From contig NZ_LRFG02000001.1 in the NCBI RefSeq assembly GCF_001641755.2, positions 124,001 to 188,000 on the forward strand: 64,000 bases of DNA, in the 5' to 3' direction. This document shows positions 1-10,052 of the stretch, in pieces. Made by a program: the position numbers and the translations under genes. The notes beneath the pieces were generated by a model. It was given only the letters and a program-made list of their open reading frames with translations, was not told the DNA's origin and did no database searches. Position 1 is the stretch's first letter; each line of letters starts with the position of its first letter. Origin of the DNA: Microbulbifer flavimaris (GTDB taxonomy: Bacteria > Pseudomonadota > Gammaproteobacteria > Pseudomonadales > Cellvibrionaceae).

Positions 1-75
1 ACAGTGATGGGGTTTTCTGAAGGCGCGTCTGTTTCGGAAACACCCGGTTGATTCTAACAATAAAGGGAATCGGTT

Positions 76-3027
76 ATGCGTGTGCGAAAGCTGGCACTTG
101 CGGTGGGTCTGGTCAGCGCACTGGGTGGCAACGCGGCTCTGGCGCTCGGCTTGGGTGAAGTCAAGCTGAACTCGGCTCTCAATCAGCCGCTCGATGCTGA
201 GATCAGTTTGCTGCAGACCCGCGGCCTCGGCGATGGCGAGATCAAAGTGCGCCTGGCCAGCCCCGACGATTTCGAAAGAGCGGGTGTCGATCGCTCCTAC
301 CTGCTGACCGAATTGCGCTTCGATGTGGATTATTCCGGGCGCGAGCCTGTTGTCCGTATCAGCAGTCGCGTGCCCATTCGCGAACCCTTCCTGAACTTCC
401 TGGTTGAGACCCGCTGGCCCAGCGGCCGCCTGCTGCGGGAATACACCCTGTTGATGGATCTGCCCGCCTTCTCTGAAACGGCGGCCAGACAGCCCGTGCG
501 TGCCGCCGAGCGCGAGCGCCAGCAGGTTCAGCGACAGGCACCGCAACCCGCCCCGCGCCCGCAACCGGTACAGCCAGCCCAGCCTGAACCCGCAGTGGAA
601 CAGCAGCCGGCCCAGCCCGCCCAGCCGGAGGCCCGCCCCGAGCCGGTGGCTGAAGAACCGGTGGTGGAAGAACCTGTTGAGTTGCGCAGTGAGCCTGCCG
701 CCGGTGAGCAGAGCCAGGTTTACGGTCCGGTTTCAGCCAATGAGACCCTGTGGGAAATCGCGCTGCGTAACCGTGCCAGTGGCGACTTCTCTGTCCACCA
801 GAATATGCTGGCGATTCAGCGCCTGAACCCCGATGCGTTCATCAACGACAATATCAACCTGTTGAAGCGGGGCGCCGTACTGCGGTTGCCGAACGCCGAT
901 CAGGTTCGACAGCTGAGTCTGTCGGAGGCGGTCGCTGAAGTGGCCGCGCAGAATGATTCCTGGCGGGAGCGCACTGGTGCGCCGGAAGCCACGGGGGCGC
1001 CACTGGATGCCCGTGCTGCGTCGGAAGAAAGCACTGCCGGTGAGGCCGTCGAGGGCCGTGTGAGCCTGGCAGCGCCCGGAGACAACGAGGCCGTGCTTTC
1101 CGGGTCCGGCAGTGGCTCCGGTGAAAGTGATGCCCTGGCGGGCGAGCTGGCCGTGACGGAGGAAGAGCTCGATAAGTCACGCCTGGAAAATGAAGAACTT
1201 CAGGAGCGGATCTCCGAACTCGACGAGCAGATCGATACCATGGAGCGCCTTGTAGAGGTCTCCAATGAGGAGCTGCAGGCGGTGCAGGATGCTTCCAGCC
1301 AGGCTGAACCCTCTGCGGACCCGCTGTCCGTTTCGGATGCAGCAGGCGAGGCTGACACTGCCGAAGCGCTCGCTACCGAGGAAGCGGTTGAGCCGCTTGG
1401 AGATACTGCTGTCGAGGAGTCCGCGCAAACCGAAATTGCCGAAGACCAGCGTAACCGCGTTGTTGTCCAGACCGCGAAGGAGCCGACTCTGGTCGAGCGT
1501 CTGATGGACAATATCCAGCTGGTCGGTATCGGTATCGGCGGCCTGCTGATTGCCCTGGCAGGTTTCATCACCTGGCGCCGTCGCAAGGAGGATGAAGAGG
1601 CGATGCGCCGTGTTGAGGCCGAAATGGCTGCGGAACGCGCGCTCGCCGACGCCCCCGCCGAGTCGGCTTCCGACGATGAGTTCTCCGTCGGCAGCGGCTC
1701 TGAGATGGAAGATAACTTTGATCTCGGTGAGCTGGATGGCGTGGGCACTGACGACCCGATTTCCGAGGCTGAGATTCACCTGTCCCTGGGCCAGTACGGC
1801 GAAGCCGAGAGCAAGTTGGTGGCCGGCCTGGAACAGTCGCCGCAGAATGTTGATGCCCGCCTGATGCTACTCGAGGTGTATGCGCACCAGCAGGATGCCG
1901 ACAAGTTTGACCAGCACTACCGGAAGCTGCTCGAGGTGAGTGACGGGCCTGCCGCAGACCGCGCGGCGCGCCTTCGTGAGAGCATTGCCGGTGCGGGAAC
2001 CTTCGAGGCGCCGTCCTCCATGGATTTCTCCAGTGAGTCACTGGAAGCCGCGCAGCTGGACGATATCAGCGGTTCTCTCGACGACGACTTCTCTGCCGAC
2101 GCATCCGTTGGGCAGGAGGACTCGTCGCTTCTCGATGATTTGACCGCTGACTTCTCCTCTGACACCGGTTCCGGCAGCGAGAGCGCTGCTGGCGATGACT
2201 TCTCTCTCGACCTGGATTCCGATTTCAGTATCGATAGCGAGTTTGACGGTCAGGAGCAGGCTGGTGAGCAGTCGAAAGCGGCCGAGCCGGGCGAGAGCGA
2301 GGACTTCAATCTCGATGACCTGGTCTCCGCTGACCTGGAGCTGGACAGCCTGGATCTCGATCTGGGTAGCGAGGAGAGCTCGGAGCACAGCGCGGAAACT
2401 GGCGGCAGTGCCGCAGGCGACGACTTCAGCTCCCTGGATCTCGACCTGGACCTGGACAGCCCCGCCGAACAGCCAGAAACTCCAGCCGGTGAAACACAGC
2501 AGCCGGTGGAGGACGACGGCGGTCTCGACTTCGATCTGGACCTGACGCCTGTGGATGGTGATAGCGGCACCGATGAGCCCGCCGCTACCGGCTCCGGGGA
2601 TGATTCTGATAACGACGGTTTCGAAGACTTCAGCGATCTCGGTGGTGAGCTTGATCTGGACTCTGTCGACCTGGATGACATCAGTTCCGACCTGGGTGCG
2701 GACGAGCCTGTCAGTGAGAACCCGCAGGACTCTATCACCTCAGTTGCGACTACATCCGCAGCGACCACTGAAAGCGAGCAGCCTGCCACGGCCGAGAGCA
2801 ATGAGGCGGACTTCGAGGATCTGGGTTTCGATCTGGAAAATGATCTGGATTCCGAGTTGAACCTGCTCGATGGCAGCGACGAAGTCGGTACCAAGCTCGA
2901 GCTGGCCCAGGCCTATATGGATATGGGGGACAGCGATGGTGCGCGGGATATTCTCAACGAAGTTGTTGAGGAAGGGCAGGACGAGCACCGCGACCGGGCC
3001 CGGCAGATGCTGGAACGTATGACGTAA
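76..3027 (+). CDS. fimV: FimV/HubP-type polar inner-membrane protein
   Basis: This 983-residue protein resembles FimV/HubP, which organises the cell pole and supports type IV pilus assembly. An N-terminal signal peptide (about 1-23) is followed by the conserved FimV opening (LGLGEVKLNSALNQPLDAEI). Next come a Pro/Glu/Gln-rich linker, a LysM-like peptidoglycan-binding segment (about 216-272), a coiled coil (about 355-405) and one membrane helix (about 478-500). The cytoplasmic part has a TPR-like segment (about 560-625), a very acidic Asp/Leu/Ser-rich repeat region (about 650-920), and the typical FimV C-terminal TPR motif ending in MLERMT. The start has AAAGGG eight bases upstream. The next gene is truA, as in Pseudomonas. 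The domain order is seen directly; the polar role is known for the family. Confidence 0.93.
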   Translation: MRVRKLALAVGLVSALGGNAALALGLGEVKLNSALNQPLDAEISLLQTRGLGDGEIKVRLASPDDFERAGVDRSYLLTELRFDVDYSGREPVVRISSRVPIREPFLNFLVETRWPSGRLLREYTLLMDLPAFSETAARQPVRAAERERQQVQRQAPQPAPRPQPVQPAQPEPAVEQQPAQPAQPEARPEPVAEEPVVEEPVELRSEPAAGEQSQVYGPVSANETLWEIALRNRASGDFSVHQNMLAIQRLNPDAFINDNINLLKRGAVLRLPNADQVRQLSLSEAVAEVAAQNDSWRERTGAPEATGAPLDARAASEESTAGEAVEGRVSLAAPGDNEAVLSGSGSGSGESDALAGELAVTEEELDKSRLENEELQERISELDEQIDTMERLVEVSNEELQAVQDASSQAEPSADPLSVSDAAGEADTAEALATEEAVEPLGDTAVEESAQTEIAEDQRNRVVVQTAKEPTLVERLMDNIQLVGIGIGGLLIALAGFITWRRRKEDEEAMRRVEAEMAAERALADAPAESASDDEFSVGSGSEMEDNFDLGELDGVGTDDPISEAEIHLSLGQYGEAESKLVAGLEQSPQNVDARLMLLEVYAHQQDADKFDQHYRKLLEVSDGPAADRAARLRESIAGAGTFEAPSSMDFSSESLEAAQLDDISGSLDDDFSADASVGQEDSSLLDDLTADFSSDTGSGSESAAGDDFSLDLDSDFSIDSEFDGQEQAGEQSKAAEPGESEDFNLDDLVSADLELDSLDLDLGSEESSEHSAETGGSAAGDDFSSLDLDLDLDSPAEQPETPAGETQQPVEDDGGLDFDLDLTPVDGDSGTDEPAATGSGDDSDNDGFEDFSDLGGELDLDSVDLDDISSDLGADEPVSENPQDSITSVATTSAATTESEQPATAESNEADFEDLGFDLENDLDSELNLLDGSDEVGTKLELAQAYMDMGDSDGARDILNEVVEEGQDEHRDRARQMLERMT

Positions 3028-3042
3028 GAGCGGCCCCGGAGT

Positions 3043-3074
3043 AAAAAACCTCGCACTGGCTGCGGGGTTTTTTT
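3043..3074 (+). terminator. Rho-independent terminator after fimV
   Basis: An inverted repeat (AAACCTCGCA / TGCGGGGTTT, one mismatch-type wobble) with a short loop is followed by a run of T. It lies 16 bases after the fimV stop, so fimV is probably a transcription unit of its own, separate from truA. Confidence 0.85.
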
Positions 3075-3113
3075 ATGTTTGTCATTCAGGTGAGGCAGGA
3101 GCGCTAGCGTCCA

Positions 3114-3992
3114 ATGCGTGGTGAATACCATTACAAACCCAATGGCGAGGTCCCGCCGGGGGAGGCTCTCCCGGAGGGGGTCCGTCGCGTGGCGCTCGGT
3201 ATCGAGTATTGTGGGGCCAAGCTGCACGGCTTTCAGAAGCAGAAATCTGCCGCCGATACCGTTCAGGCCTGGTTGGAAAAAGCGTTGTCCAACATTGCCG
3301 CCGAGCCGGTCACCCTGGTCTGTGCCGGGCGCACCGATGCGGGTGTTCACGCCACCAACCAGGTCATCCATTTTGATACCCGTGCCCAGCGGCCCGGCAG
3401 GGCCTGGGTGCAGGGCGTCAATACCAAATTGCCTGACGAGATCCGTGTGCGCTGGGCGCGCGAGGTCCCGGCCCAGTTTCACGCCCGGTTTTCTGCCCGG
3501 GCCCGGAGTTATCGCTACCTGATTCACAGTGCGCCGACCCGCTCCGCCCATTGTGCATCGGGGGTCACCTGGACACAGCACCGGCTGGACCTGGGTGCCA
3601 TGCGCGCCGGTGCGGCCCATCTGGTGGGGCGGCATGATTTCACCAGCTTTCGCGCCAGTCAGTGCCAGGCCAAGAGCCCGGTGCGGGAGCTGACGCGGTT
3701 GGATATTGCCCCTGTGGGGCAGCTGATTGTGCTGGAGGTGAGCGCCAATGCCTTCCTTCACCACATGGTGCGCAACATCACCGGTGCGCTGATGGCGGTG
3801 GGTCGCGGTGAACGCTCCCCCGCGTGGATTCGCGAGGTGCTCGAAGCGCGCGACCGCACCGTCGCAGGCGTTACTGCGCCGCCCTTTGGACTTTACCTGG
3901 TGGATGTCCAGTACCCCGGGGAGTTTCAGCTTCCTGGCAGCGAGCCGGGCCCCCTGCTTGTGCCACTGCCGCTGGGCAGCCTGCCGACCTGA
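3114..3992 (+). CDS. truA: tRNA pseudouridine(38-40) synthase TruA
   Basis: TruA converts uridines 38-40 of the tRNA anticodon arm to pseudouridine. The signature CAGRTDAGVHA (70-80) contains the catalytic Asp75. Other family blocks are FHARFSARARSYRYLI (about 125-140), HDFTSFRASQC and the C-terminal HHMVRNITGAL. At 292 residues it has the usual length plus about 20 extra N-terminal residues. AGGAG lies about 12 bases before the chosen ATG, so a slightly later start cannot be ruled out. It sits between fimV and trpF, the order found in Pseudomonas. Confidence 0.95.
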   Translation: MRGEYHYKPNGEVPPGEALPEGVRRVALGIEYCGAKLHGFQKQKSAADTVQAWLEKALSNIAAEPVTLVCAGRTDAGVHATNQVIHFDTRAQRPGRAWVQGVNTKLPDEIRVRWAREVPAQFHARFSARARSYRYLIHSAPTRSAHCASGVTWTQHRLDLGAMRAGAAHLVGRHDFTSFRASQCQAKSPVRELTRLDIAPVGQLIVLEVSANAFLHHMVRNITGALMAVGRGERSPAWIREVLEARDRTVAGVTAPPFGLYLVDVQYPGEFQLPGSEPGPLLVPLPLGSLPT

Positions 3993-4072
3993 CTCATTTC
4001 GCGCCCGGCGTCGATCTGCTAGTATCGCCAGTTCCCTTTCCTCTGAACCACCGGTCGAGCGCGGATACAGCG

Positions 4073-4750
4073 ATGCGAGTAAAAATCTGCGGCATTACCT
4101 GTGCCGGGGACGCCGAAATGGCGGCCGCCGCCGGTGCCGATGCACTGGGGCTGGTGTTCTACGCAAAAAGCCCCCGTCACGTCACCACTGAGCAGGCGGC
4201 GGAAATTGCCCGCAGCGTGCCCCCCTTTGTGCCGCTGGTGGGGCTGTTCGTCAATACGCCGCCGCAAGAGGTCAACGACATTCTTGCGGCAGTGCCGCTA
4301 AACCTGCTCCAGTTTCACGGCGAGGAAACTGCCCCATACTGCGAACAGTTCAGGCGTCCGTATATCAAGGCGCTGCGTATGAAACCGGAGATGGACGTTG
4401 TTGCGGCCATGGCCGCCCACCCGCGGGCGCGCGGCTTTTTGCTCGACGCCTACCGGCCCGGGGTACCAGGGGGTACCGGTGAGTCCTTCGACTGGCAGCG
4501 GGTGCCCAGGGATACTGGCCAACACATCATCCTTGCCGGCGGTCTGACGCCGGACAACGTATCGGAGGCGATTCGGGTTGCCGTTCCCGGGGCGGTGGAT
4601 GTGAGTGGCGGTGTCGAAATGGCGCCTGGCAGGAAGGATCCCCAGCGAGTGGCGGCCTTTGTACGGGCAGCCCGAGAGACCCAAAATATGACGAGCGCCG
4701 GCGCTGGTGAGCGCGCGGGCGCAGGCAAGTGTGAAGGAGTAGAGAAGTGA
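4073..4750 (+). CDS. trpF: Phosphoribosylanthranilate isomerase
   Basis: TrpF isomerises N-(5-phosphoribosyl)anthranilate to CdRP in tryptophan synthesis. The 225-residue protein opens with the family motif MRVKICGIT, which carries the catalytic Cys7, and contains FLLDAY and [10 protein letters not shown], followed by VDVSGGVE at the phosphate site. An open frame extends upstream into truA, but the ATG at 4073 gives the canonical N terminus. The C terminus is about 20 residues longer than usual and low in complexity. The stop overlaps the trpB start by four bases (GTGA), which implies translational coupling. Confidence 0.95.
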   Translation: MRVKICGITCAGDAEMAAAAGADALGLVFYAKSPRHVTTEQAAEIARSVPPFVPLVGLFVNTPPQEVNDILAAVPLNLLQFHGEETAPYCEQFRRPYIKALRMKPEMDVVAAMAAHPRARGFLLDAYRPGVPGGTGESFDWQRVPRDTGQHIILAGGLTPDNVSEAIRVAVPGAVDVSGGVEMAPGRKDPQRVAAFVRAARETQNMTSAGAGERAGAGKCEGVEK

Positions 4751-5964
4751 GCGATCGCAAGCCTGTAGATTTTGCCGCATTTCCCGACAATCAGGGGCAC
4801 TTCGGTCCCTACGGCGGCCGTTTTGTTTCCGAGACGTTGATCGATGCGCTGGATCATCTTCAGGAGATGTACGCCCGCCTGAAGGAGGACCCGGAGTTCC
4901 AGGCCGCCTTTGACTACGACCTGGCCCATTACGTGGGCAGGCCCTCACCTCTCTACCTGGCCGAGCGCCTGACCGAGCGCGCCGGTGGCGCGCGTATCTG
5001 GCTGAAACGCGAAGACCTCAATCACACCGGCGCCCACAAGGTAAATAATACGGTGGGCCAGGCGCTGCTGGCGAAGCATAGTGGCAAGCGCCGTGTGATC
5101 GCGGAAACCGGTGCTGGCCAGCACGGTGTGGCTACGGCTACCGTGGCGGCTCGGCTTGGCTTGGAGTGCGCTGTGTACATGGGCGCCGAGGACGTAAAAC
5201 GCCAGTCGCCCAATGTCTACCGAATGAAGCTGCTGGGGGCTGAAGTGATCCCGGTGGAGTCTGGTTCCAAGACGCTCAAGGATGCCATGAACGAGGCGAT
5301 GCGGGACTGGGTCACTAACGTGGACGACACCTTCTACATCATCGGCACCGTTGCCGGCCCGCACCCTTACCCGCAGCTGGTACGGGACTTCAACTCTGTG
5401 ATCGGCCGCGAAGCGCGCGCGCAGAGCCTGGAGGAATTCGGTCAGTTGCCGGACGCGCTGGTTGCCTGTGTCGGTGGCGGCTCCAATGCGATGGGCCTGT
5501 TCCACCCGTTCCTGAATGATTCGGATGTGAAAATGTACGGCGTCGAAGCCGGTGGGGATGGCATCGACACCGGTCGCCATGCGGCGCCGCTCAGTGCCGG
5601 TATCCCCGGTGTGCTGCACGGTAACCGCACCTACCTGATGGAAGATGAGGATGGGCAGATCATCGAAACCCACTCAGTCTCCGCGGGCCTGGATTACCCG
5701 GGTGTCGGACCGGAACACGCCTGGCTGAAGGATATTGGCCGCGTCCAGTACGTGGCCGCGAACGATTCCGAGGCGCTGGATGCTTTCCGTGCCCTGACTC
5801 GCACTGAGGGGATCCTGCCGGCGCTGGAGTCGAGCCACGCCGTGGCCTACGCCCTGAAACTGGCGGCCACCTTGAGCCCGGAGCAGAACATCGTCGTCAA
5901 CCTGTCCGGGCGCGGCGACAAAGATATCTTTACCGTAGCCGCCATTGACGGCATCGAGGTCTGA
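4747..5964 (+). CDS. trpB: Tryptophan synthase beta chain
   Basis: TrpB condenses indole with L-serine to give tryptophan, using PLP. The PLP lysine is Lys98 in [13 protein letters not shown], the phosphate-binding loop is GGGSNAMG (about 237-244), and GRGDKD stands near the C terminus. The 405-residue length is typical. It starts with GTG, preceded by AAGGAG at 4734-4739, overlaps trpF by four bases, and leads straight into trpA. The trpF-trpB-trpA cluster lacks the early trp genes, which must lie elsewhere. Confidence 0.97.
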   Translation: MSDRKPVDFAAFPDNQGHFGPYGGRFVSETLIDALDHLQEMYARLKEDPEFQAAFDYDLAHYVGRPSPLYLAERLTERAGGARIWLKREDLNHTGAHKVNNTVGQALLAKHSGKRRVIAETGAGQHGVATATVAARLGLECAVYMGAEDVKRQSPNVYRMKLLGAEVIPVESGSKTLKDAMNEAMRDWVTNVDDTFYIIGTVAGPHPYPQLVRDFNSVIGREARAQSLEEFGQLPDALVACVGGGSNAMGLFHPFLNDSDVKMYGVEAGGDGIDTGRHAAPLSAGIPGVLHGNRTYLMEDEDGQIIETHSVSAGLDYPGVGPEHAWLKDIGRVQYVAANDSEALDAFRALTRTEGILPALESSHAVAYALKLAATLSPEQNIVVNLSGRGDKDIFTVAAIDGIEV

Positions 5965-5974
5965 GGGGAAAAGA

Positions 5975-6790
5975 TTGAGCGAGCAAGCAGAAAACCGTAT
6001 TGACCGTCGCTTTGCCAAATTGCGCGCCGAGGGGCGCAAGGCGCTGGTGACCTATATCGTGGCCGGCGACGGCGGCATCGAAAACACCGTGCCGTTGATG
6101 CACCAGCTGGTGGCCTCCGGATCGGACCTGATTGAGCTGGGTGTGCCATTTTCCGATCCCATGGCCGAAGGCCCGGTGATTCAGAAAGGCCACGAGCGGG
6201 CGCTGGCCCACAAGGCCTCGCTGCGCCGCTGCCTAGAGATGGTGGCGGATTTCCGACGCGACGACGGGGATACCCCGGTGATCCTGATGGGTTATGCCAA
6301 TCCCATTGAGAGAATGGGCGGCGAGGCTTTTGCCGAGGCGGCACAGCAGGCGGGCGTAGATGGTGCCCTGACTGTGGACTTGCCGGCGGAGGAAGCCGGC
6401 CCGCTGAGCGGGCTGCTGGCAGAGCGGAACTTGCGCAACATCTTCCTGCTGACACCCACCACCAGTGAGGAGCGCATCCGCGCGATTACCGAGCTGGCCA
6501 GTGGATTTATCTACTACGTTTCCCTCAAGGGGGTGACCGGGGCCGGCAACCTGGACCTGGATTCGGTGCACGAGAACCTGGGGCGCATCCGCCAGCACAC
6601 GGATCTGCCGCTGTGCGTCGGCTTCGGTATCAAGGACGGGGCATCGGCCCGCGCGGTGAGCGCTGATGGCGACGGAGCGGTAGTTGGCAGCGTGCTGGTC
6701 TCTGCGGTTGGCGAGGCCGGCGATGCTGCCCAGGCGCGGGATCGCGTGGCTGAACTGGTTGCTGAAATTCGCGGCGAACTGGACCGCTGA
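5975..6790 (+). CDS. trpA: Tryptophan synthase alpha chain
   Basis: TrpA cleaves indole-3-glycerol phosphate to indole and glyceraldehyde-3-phosphate and channels indole to TrpB. The catalytic Glu lies in DLIELGVPFSDPMAEGP and the catalytic Asp in VDGALTVDLPAEE. YYVSLKGVTG and VGFGIKDGASA are also family blocks. The chosen start is TTG at 5975, ten bases after the trpB stop, with GAGGGGA just upstream; this gives 271 residues, close to the usual 268. A longer reading would overlap trpB and has no ribosome site. Confidence 0.95.
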   Translation: MSEQAENRIDRRFAKLRAEGRKALVTYIVAGDGGIENTVPLMHQLVASGSDLIELGVPFSDPMAEGPVIQKGHERALAHKASLRRCLEMVADFRRDDGDTPVILMGYANPIERMGGEAFAEAAQQAGVDGALTVDLPAEEAGPLSGLLAERNLRNIFLLTPTTSEERIRAITELASGFIYYVSLKGVTGAGNLDLDSVHENLGRIRQHTDLPLCVGFGIKDGASARAVSADGDGAVVGSVLVSAVGEAGDAAQARDRVAELVAEIRGELDR

Positions 6791-6951
6791 GGTAGAATCG
6801 TGACCTAAGGGTTTCGGCCTGGCCAGAAAGCCAAAAATTGCGGCTGAACTGGCCAAGTGCAGAGCGGCGGTAAGTGTTTTAATTCTCTCCTTTCGAGCCA
6901 TCCGGCGACAGGCAGGAATTGGCCAACACAGGATCGGGATTGGGTAACGAG

Positions 6952-7806
6952 ATGAGCTGGTTAGAGAAAATTGTTCCCGCAGTGATTCGCACCGAGCGCC
7001 GTCCGGGCGCCAGCAAGGTGCCGGAAGGTGTCTGGAAGAAATGCGTCAAGTGTGACGCCATGCTCTACCGCCCTGAGCTGGAGCGCAACCTGGATGTGTG
7101 CCCGAAATGCGACCACCATATGCGCATCGGTGCGCGGCGGCGCCTGGACATCTTCCTTGATGACGAAGGCCGCGAGGAACTGGCTACCGATGTAGTGCCG
7201 GTGGATCGCCTCAAATTCAAGGACGTGAAGAAATACAAAGACCGTCTCACCCAGGCCCAGAAAGCCACCGGTGAGAAGGATGCGTTGATCGCCATGCGCG
7301 GCACCCTGCAGGGCAAGCCGGTAGTGGCGGTGGCCTTCGAGTTTGCTTTTCACGGTGGCTCCATGGGTTATGTGGTGGGCGAGCGCTTCACCCGCGCGGC
7401 TCAGCGCGCACTTGAAGAGCGCATCCCGCTGGTCTGCTTCTCCGCCACCGGCGGCGCGCGGATGCAGGAGGCATTGATCTCGCTGATGCAGATGGCCAAG
7501 ACTTCGGCGGTGCTGGAAAAGATGAAGATGGCCGGCGTGCCCTATATCTCCGTGATGACGGACCCGGTTTACGGTGGCGTTTCCGCGTCGCTGGCACTGC
7601 TGGGTGACATCAATGCCGCCGAGCCCGGTGCTCGCGCGGGCTTTGCTGGCCCGAACATCATTGAGCAGACCATTCGCCAGAAGCTGCCCAAGGGCTTCCA
7701 GCGCAGTGAGTTCCTGCTGGACCATGGTGCCATCGACATGATTATTCCCCGCACAGAAATGCGCGACACGCTGGGGCGCTTGCTGGGTAAATTGATGAAC
7801 GACTGA
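6952..7806 (+). CDS. accD: Acetyl-CoA carboxylase carboxyltransferase subunit beta
   Basis: AccD is the beta half of the carboxyltransferase that makes malonyl-CoA for fatty acid synthesis. The N-terminal zinc ribbon is visible as Cys31, Cys34, Cys50 and Cys53. The carboxyltransferase core follows, with [14 protein letters not shown] and [15 protein letters not shown]. The ATG at 6952 gives the canonical MSW start; a TTG 33 bases upstream is in frame but unlikely. At 284 residues it is slightly shorter than E. coli AccD (304). It lies between trpA and folC as in Pseudomonas. Confidence 0.96.
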   Translation: MSWLEKIVPAVIRTERRPGASKVPEGVWKKCVKCDAMLYRPELERNLDVCPKCDHHMRIGARRRLDIFLDDEGREELATDVVPVDRLKFKDVKKYKDRLTQAQKATGEKDALIAMRGTLQGKPVVAVAFEFAFHGGSMGYVVGERFTRAAQRALEERIPLVCFSATGGARMQEALISLMQMAKTSAVLEKMKMAGVPYISVMTDPVYGGVSASLALLGDINAAEPGARAGFAGPNIIEQTIRQKLPKGFQRSEFLLDHGAIDMIIPRTEMRDTLGRLLGKLMND

Positions 7807-7866
7807 TTTGTCAGCTCCTGCTGCCTGCCGGTTGCGTGCAGGCCGGGGGGTAACTGGTATTCGAAG

Positions 7867-7893
7867 AACGGGGCTCATTGAGCCCCGTTTTTC
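7867..7893 (+). terminator. Rho-independent terminator after accD
   Basis: A perfect stem (ACGGGGCTC / GAGCCCCGT, loop ATT) runs into TTTTTC about 60 bases after accD. It separates accD from folC. Confidence 0.9.
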
Positions 7894-8005
7894 TTTGTTG
7901 CCACCGGACCCTGGCGGAGTGGTGTGGTGAGTGTTATCCGCTGGCGCAGCCGGGGAATTCTCGGGTAGGCTTTCCCACATTCCATCTGTTAGCAGAGTTG
8001 TTGCA

Positions 8006-9274
8006 ATGAGTGAACTGCAAACCTGGCTTGAGCGCCTCGAGCGCTTGCACCCGACGGAAATTGAACTCGGCCTCAGCCGGGTCGCCGCAGTGGCCGACAC
8101 GCTCGGTGTGCAGAAGCCGGCCCCGAAGGTAATCACCGTGGCGGGTACCAACGGCAAGGGTTCCTGTGTAGCGACCATGGAGGCGCTGTTGCTGGCCGGC
8201 GATCGCAGAGTCGGTGCCTACAGTTCCCCCCACCTGCTGCGCTTCAATGAGCGCATCCGTATCGACGGACAGGAGGCCAGCGATGCTGCGCTGGTGGAGG
8301 CGTTTGAGGCGGTGGAGGCGGCGAGGGGTGCAACCAGCCTGACCTATTTCGAGTTCACGACCCTGGCGGCGCTGTGGCTGTTCCAGCGCGCCGGTGTGGA
8401 GTTTGCGCTACTCGAAGTGGGGCTGGGCGGTCGCCTGGATGCGGTCAACCTGGTGGATGCCGATATTGCCGTGATCACCAGTGTGGCCATCGACCACGAG
8501 GCCTGGCTCGGCAGCGACCGCGAGGTGATCGGCCGTGAAAAGGCGGGCATCCTGCGTCCGGGCAGTCCCTTTGTCTGTGCCGACCCGGAACCTCCGCTGT
8601 CTGTATCTTCGGCGGCGGCGAGCCTGGGGGCACCGTCCCAGTTCATCGGCCGTGACTTCACTGTGGAGGGAGACCGTTACCGCTTCGGTGAGCTGGAAGT
8701 GCGGCTTCCGCCAGTCAGCCTGCCGCGACCCAGTATCGCCGGGGCGATTACCGCGCTGAGTCTGCTCGAGGGCCTCCCTGCCGGGGGGGCAGAGGGTATC
8801 CGTGCGGCGATCGAGCGCATTCAGCTGCCGGGCCGCTGCCAGCAGCTGACATGGAGGGGGCGCGAGCTGCTCCTGGATGTGGGCCACAATCCCGCTGCCG
8901 CAGCCTATCTGGCGCGGTGGCTGGCCGATCATCCGGTGTCCGGCAAGACCATCGCCCTGGTGGCCGCCATGGGCGACAAGGACCTGGAGGGCCTGTTCCG
9001 GCCATTGGTGGGGCAGGTGGTGCACTGGCAGCCGGCGGCACTGCCCGGTAATGACCGGGCGGCCGATCCCCAGAAACTGCGTGACGCCCTGCGGCAGGTA
9101 GGGGTACCGCCGACTGCTGTGGATAGCCGCAGTCCGGCGGTGGCGGAGGGGGCCGCTGCCCTGGTTGCAGACATGGGGCAGGAAGACAGGTTGCTTGTCT
9201 TCGGTTCTTTCTTTACCGTTGCGGAAGTTTTACAGCGCGTGAGAGAACACGGCGATGGCGAGTCGGAAAAATGA
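8006..9274 (+). CDS. folC: Bifunctional folylpolyglutamate synthase / dihydrofolate synthase
   Basis: FolC adds glutamate to dihydropteroate and then builds the polyglutamate tail of folates. The Mur-ligase-like P-loop GTNGKGS lies at 47-53. It is followed by YSSPHLLRFNERI (about 72-84), the FEFTTLAAL segment and LEVGLGGRLDAVN, and later by LDVGHNPAA. At 422 residues it is full length. The ATG at 8006 gives a standard N terminus, although its ribosome site is weak. An in-frame extension to 7931 looks spurious. The 3' end overlaps the next gene by 20 bases. Confidence 0.95.
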   Translation: MSELQTWLERLERLHPTEIELGLSRVAAVADTLGVQKPAPKVITVAGTNGKGSCVATMEALLLAGDRRVGAYSSPHLLRFNERIRIDGQEASDAALVEAFEAVEAARGATSLTYFEFTTLAALWLFQRAGVEFALLEVGLGGRLDAVNLVDADIAVITSVAIDHEAWLGSDREVIGREKAGILRPGSPFVCADPEPPLSVSSAAASLGAPSQFIGRDFTVEGDRYRFGELEVRLPPVSLPRPSIAGAITALSLLEGLPAGGAEGIRAAIERIQLPGRCQQLTWRGRELLLDVGHNPAAAAYLARWLADHPVSGKTIALVAAMGDKDLEGLFRPLVGQVVHWQPAALPGNDRAADPQKLRDALRQVGVPPTAVDSRSPAVAEGAAALVADMGQEDRLLVFGSFFTVAEVLQRVREHGDGESEK

Positions 9275-9914
9275 CCTGAGCTCCACGGGGCGACTGAACG
9301 ATGGCTTCAAGCAGCGCATCGTGGGTGCCCTGGTGCTTGTGGCGCTGGCCGTGATCTTCCTGCCGAGCCTGTTTGACCGCGAGGGCACGCGCTATATCGA
9401 TATCACCAGTCAGATCCCGCCAGCACCGGACATCGAGCCCATCGAGATTGCCGCACCCCAGCCGGTGGAGGGGGTAGCCCCCGCGCCGGAACCGGAGGAT
9501 GTATTCCAGCCCGAGCCGGTGTCCGAGCAGGCGCAGTCCACAGCATCGCAGAGCAATCCAGAAACGGCCCGTGAAGCCGCCGCCACGGCGAAATCTGGGG
9601 ACGCTTCCCCCGAGTCCAAACCATCTTCCAGGCCCGCGCCCCCGGTGAGTGAGCCGGTGCTGGATGAGCGGGGCTTGCCCCGTTCCTGGGTCGTCCAGGT
9701 GGCTTCTTATCGGGAGCAATCGCGGGCGGACCGTCTGCGCGATCGCCTGCTGGGAGAGGGCTTCAAGGCCTATACGCGCTCTGCGAGTACTGACAGGGGC
9801 ACTTTTGTTCGTGTTTTCGTGGGGCCCAAAGTGGACCGCGCTGATGCGGAGGCCTCCAAACAGGAGCTCGATCAGCTGCTCTCGGCACAGACGCTGGTAA
9901 TGCGCCTGAAATAA
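9255..9914 (+). CDS. SPOR-domain membrane protein (DedD-like)
   Basis: This bitopic inner-membrane protein has 219 residues. A short cytoplasmic tail precedes a membrane helix (about 22-40, IVGALVLVALAVIFLPSLF). A long Pro/Glu/Ala-rich periplasmic linker (about 55-135) leads to a SPOR domain (about 142-219, starting SWVVQVASYREQSRADRLRD), which in known relatives binds denuded septal peptidoglycan. The position between folC and cvpA matches dedD in E. coli and Pseudomonas, which points to a role at the division site. It overlaps folC by 20 bases, so the two are probably cotranscribed. Confidence 0.88.
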   Translation: MASRKNDLSSTGRLNDGFKQRIVGALVLVALAVIFLPSLFDREGTRYIDITSQIPPAPDIEPIEIAAPQPVEGVAPAPEPEDVFQPEPVSEQAQSTASQSNPETAREAAATAKSGDASPESKPSSRPAPPVSEPVLDERGLPRSWVVQVASYREQSRADRLRDRLLGEGFKAYTRSASTDRGTFVRVFVGPKVDRADAEASKQELDQLLSAQTLVMRLK

Positions 9915-10052
9915 TGGGCCCGGCGCTGCGCCCCGGACTGCTGGCGCTGACCGCCGGTTCACTTTGTCGCCGCAGACACCACTGGTCAGGGGCCATTACT
10001 CTGTTAGAATGCGCGCTCTTCGCGGCAGCCGCCAAGCGGCAGGTAAGGTGGA

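Noticed and set aside
1177..2894. Long antisense open frames within fimV.
   Set aside because: They are shadows caused by the repetitive acidic, GC-rich coding sequence.
3824..4072. An in-frame 83-codon upstream extension of trpF into truA.
   Set aside because: TrpF homologues begin at the ATG at 4073 with the KICGIT motif.
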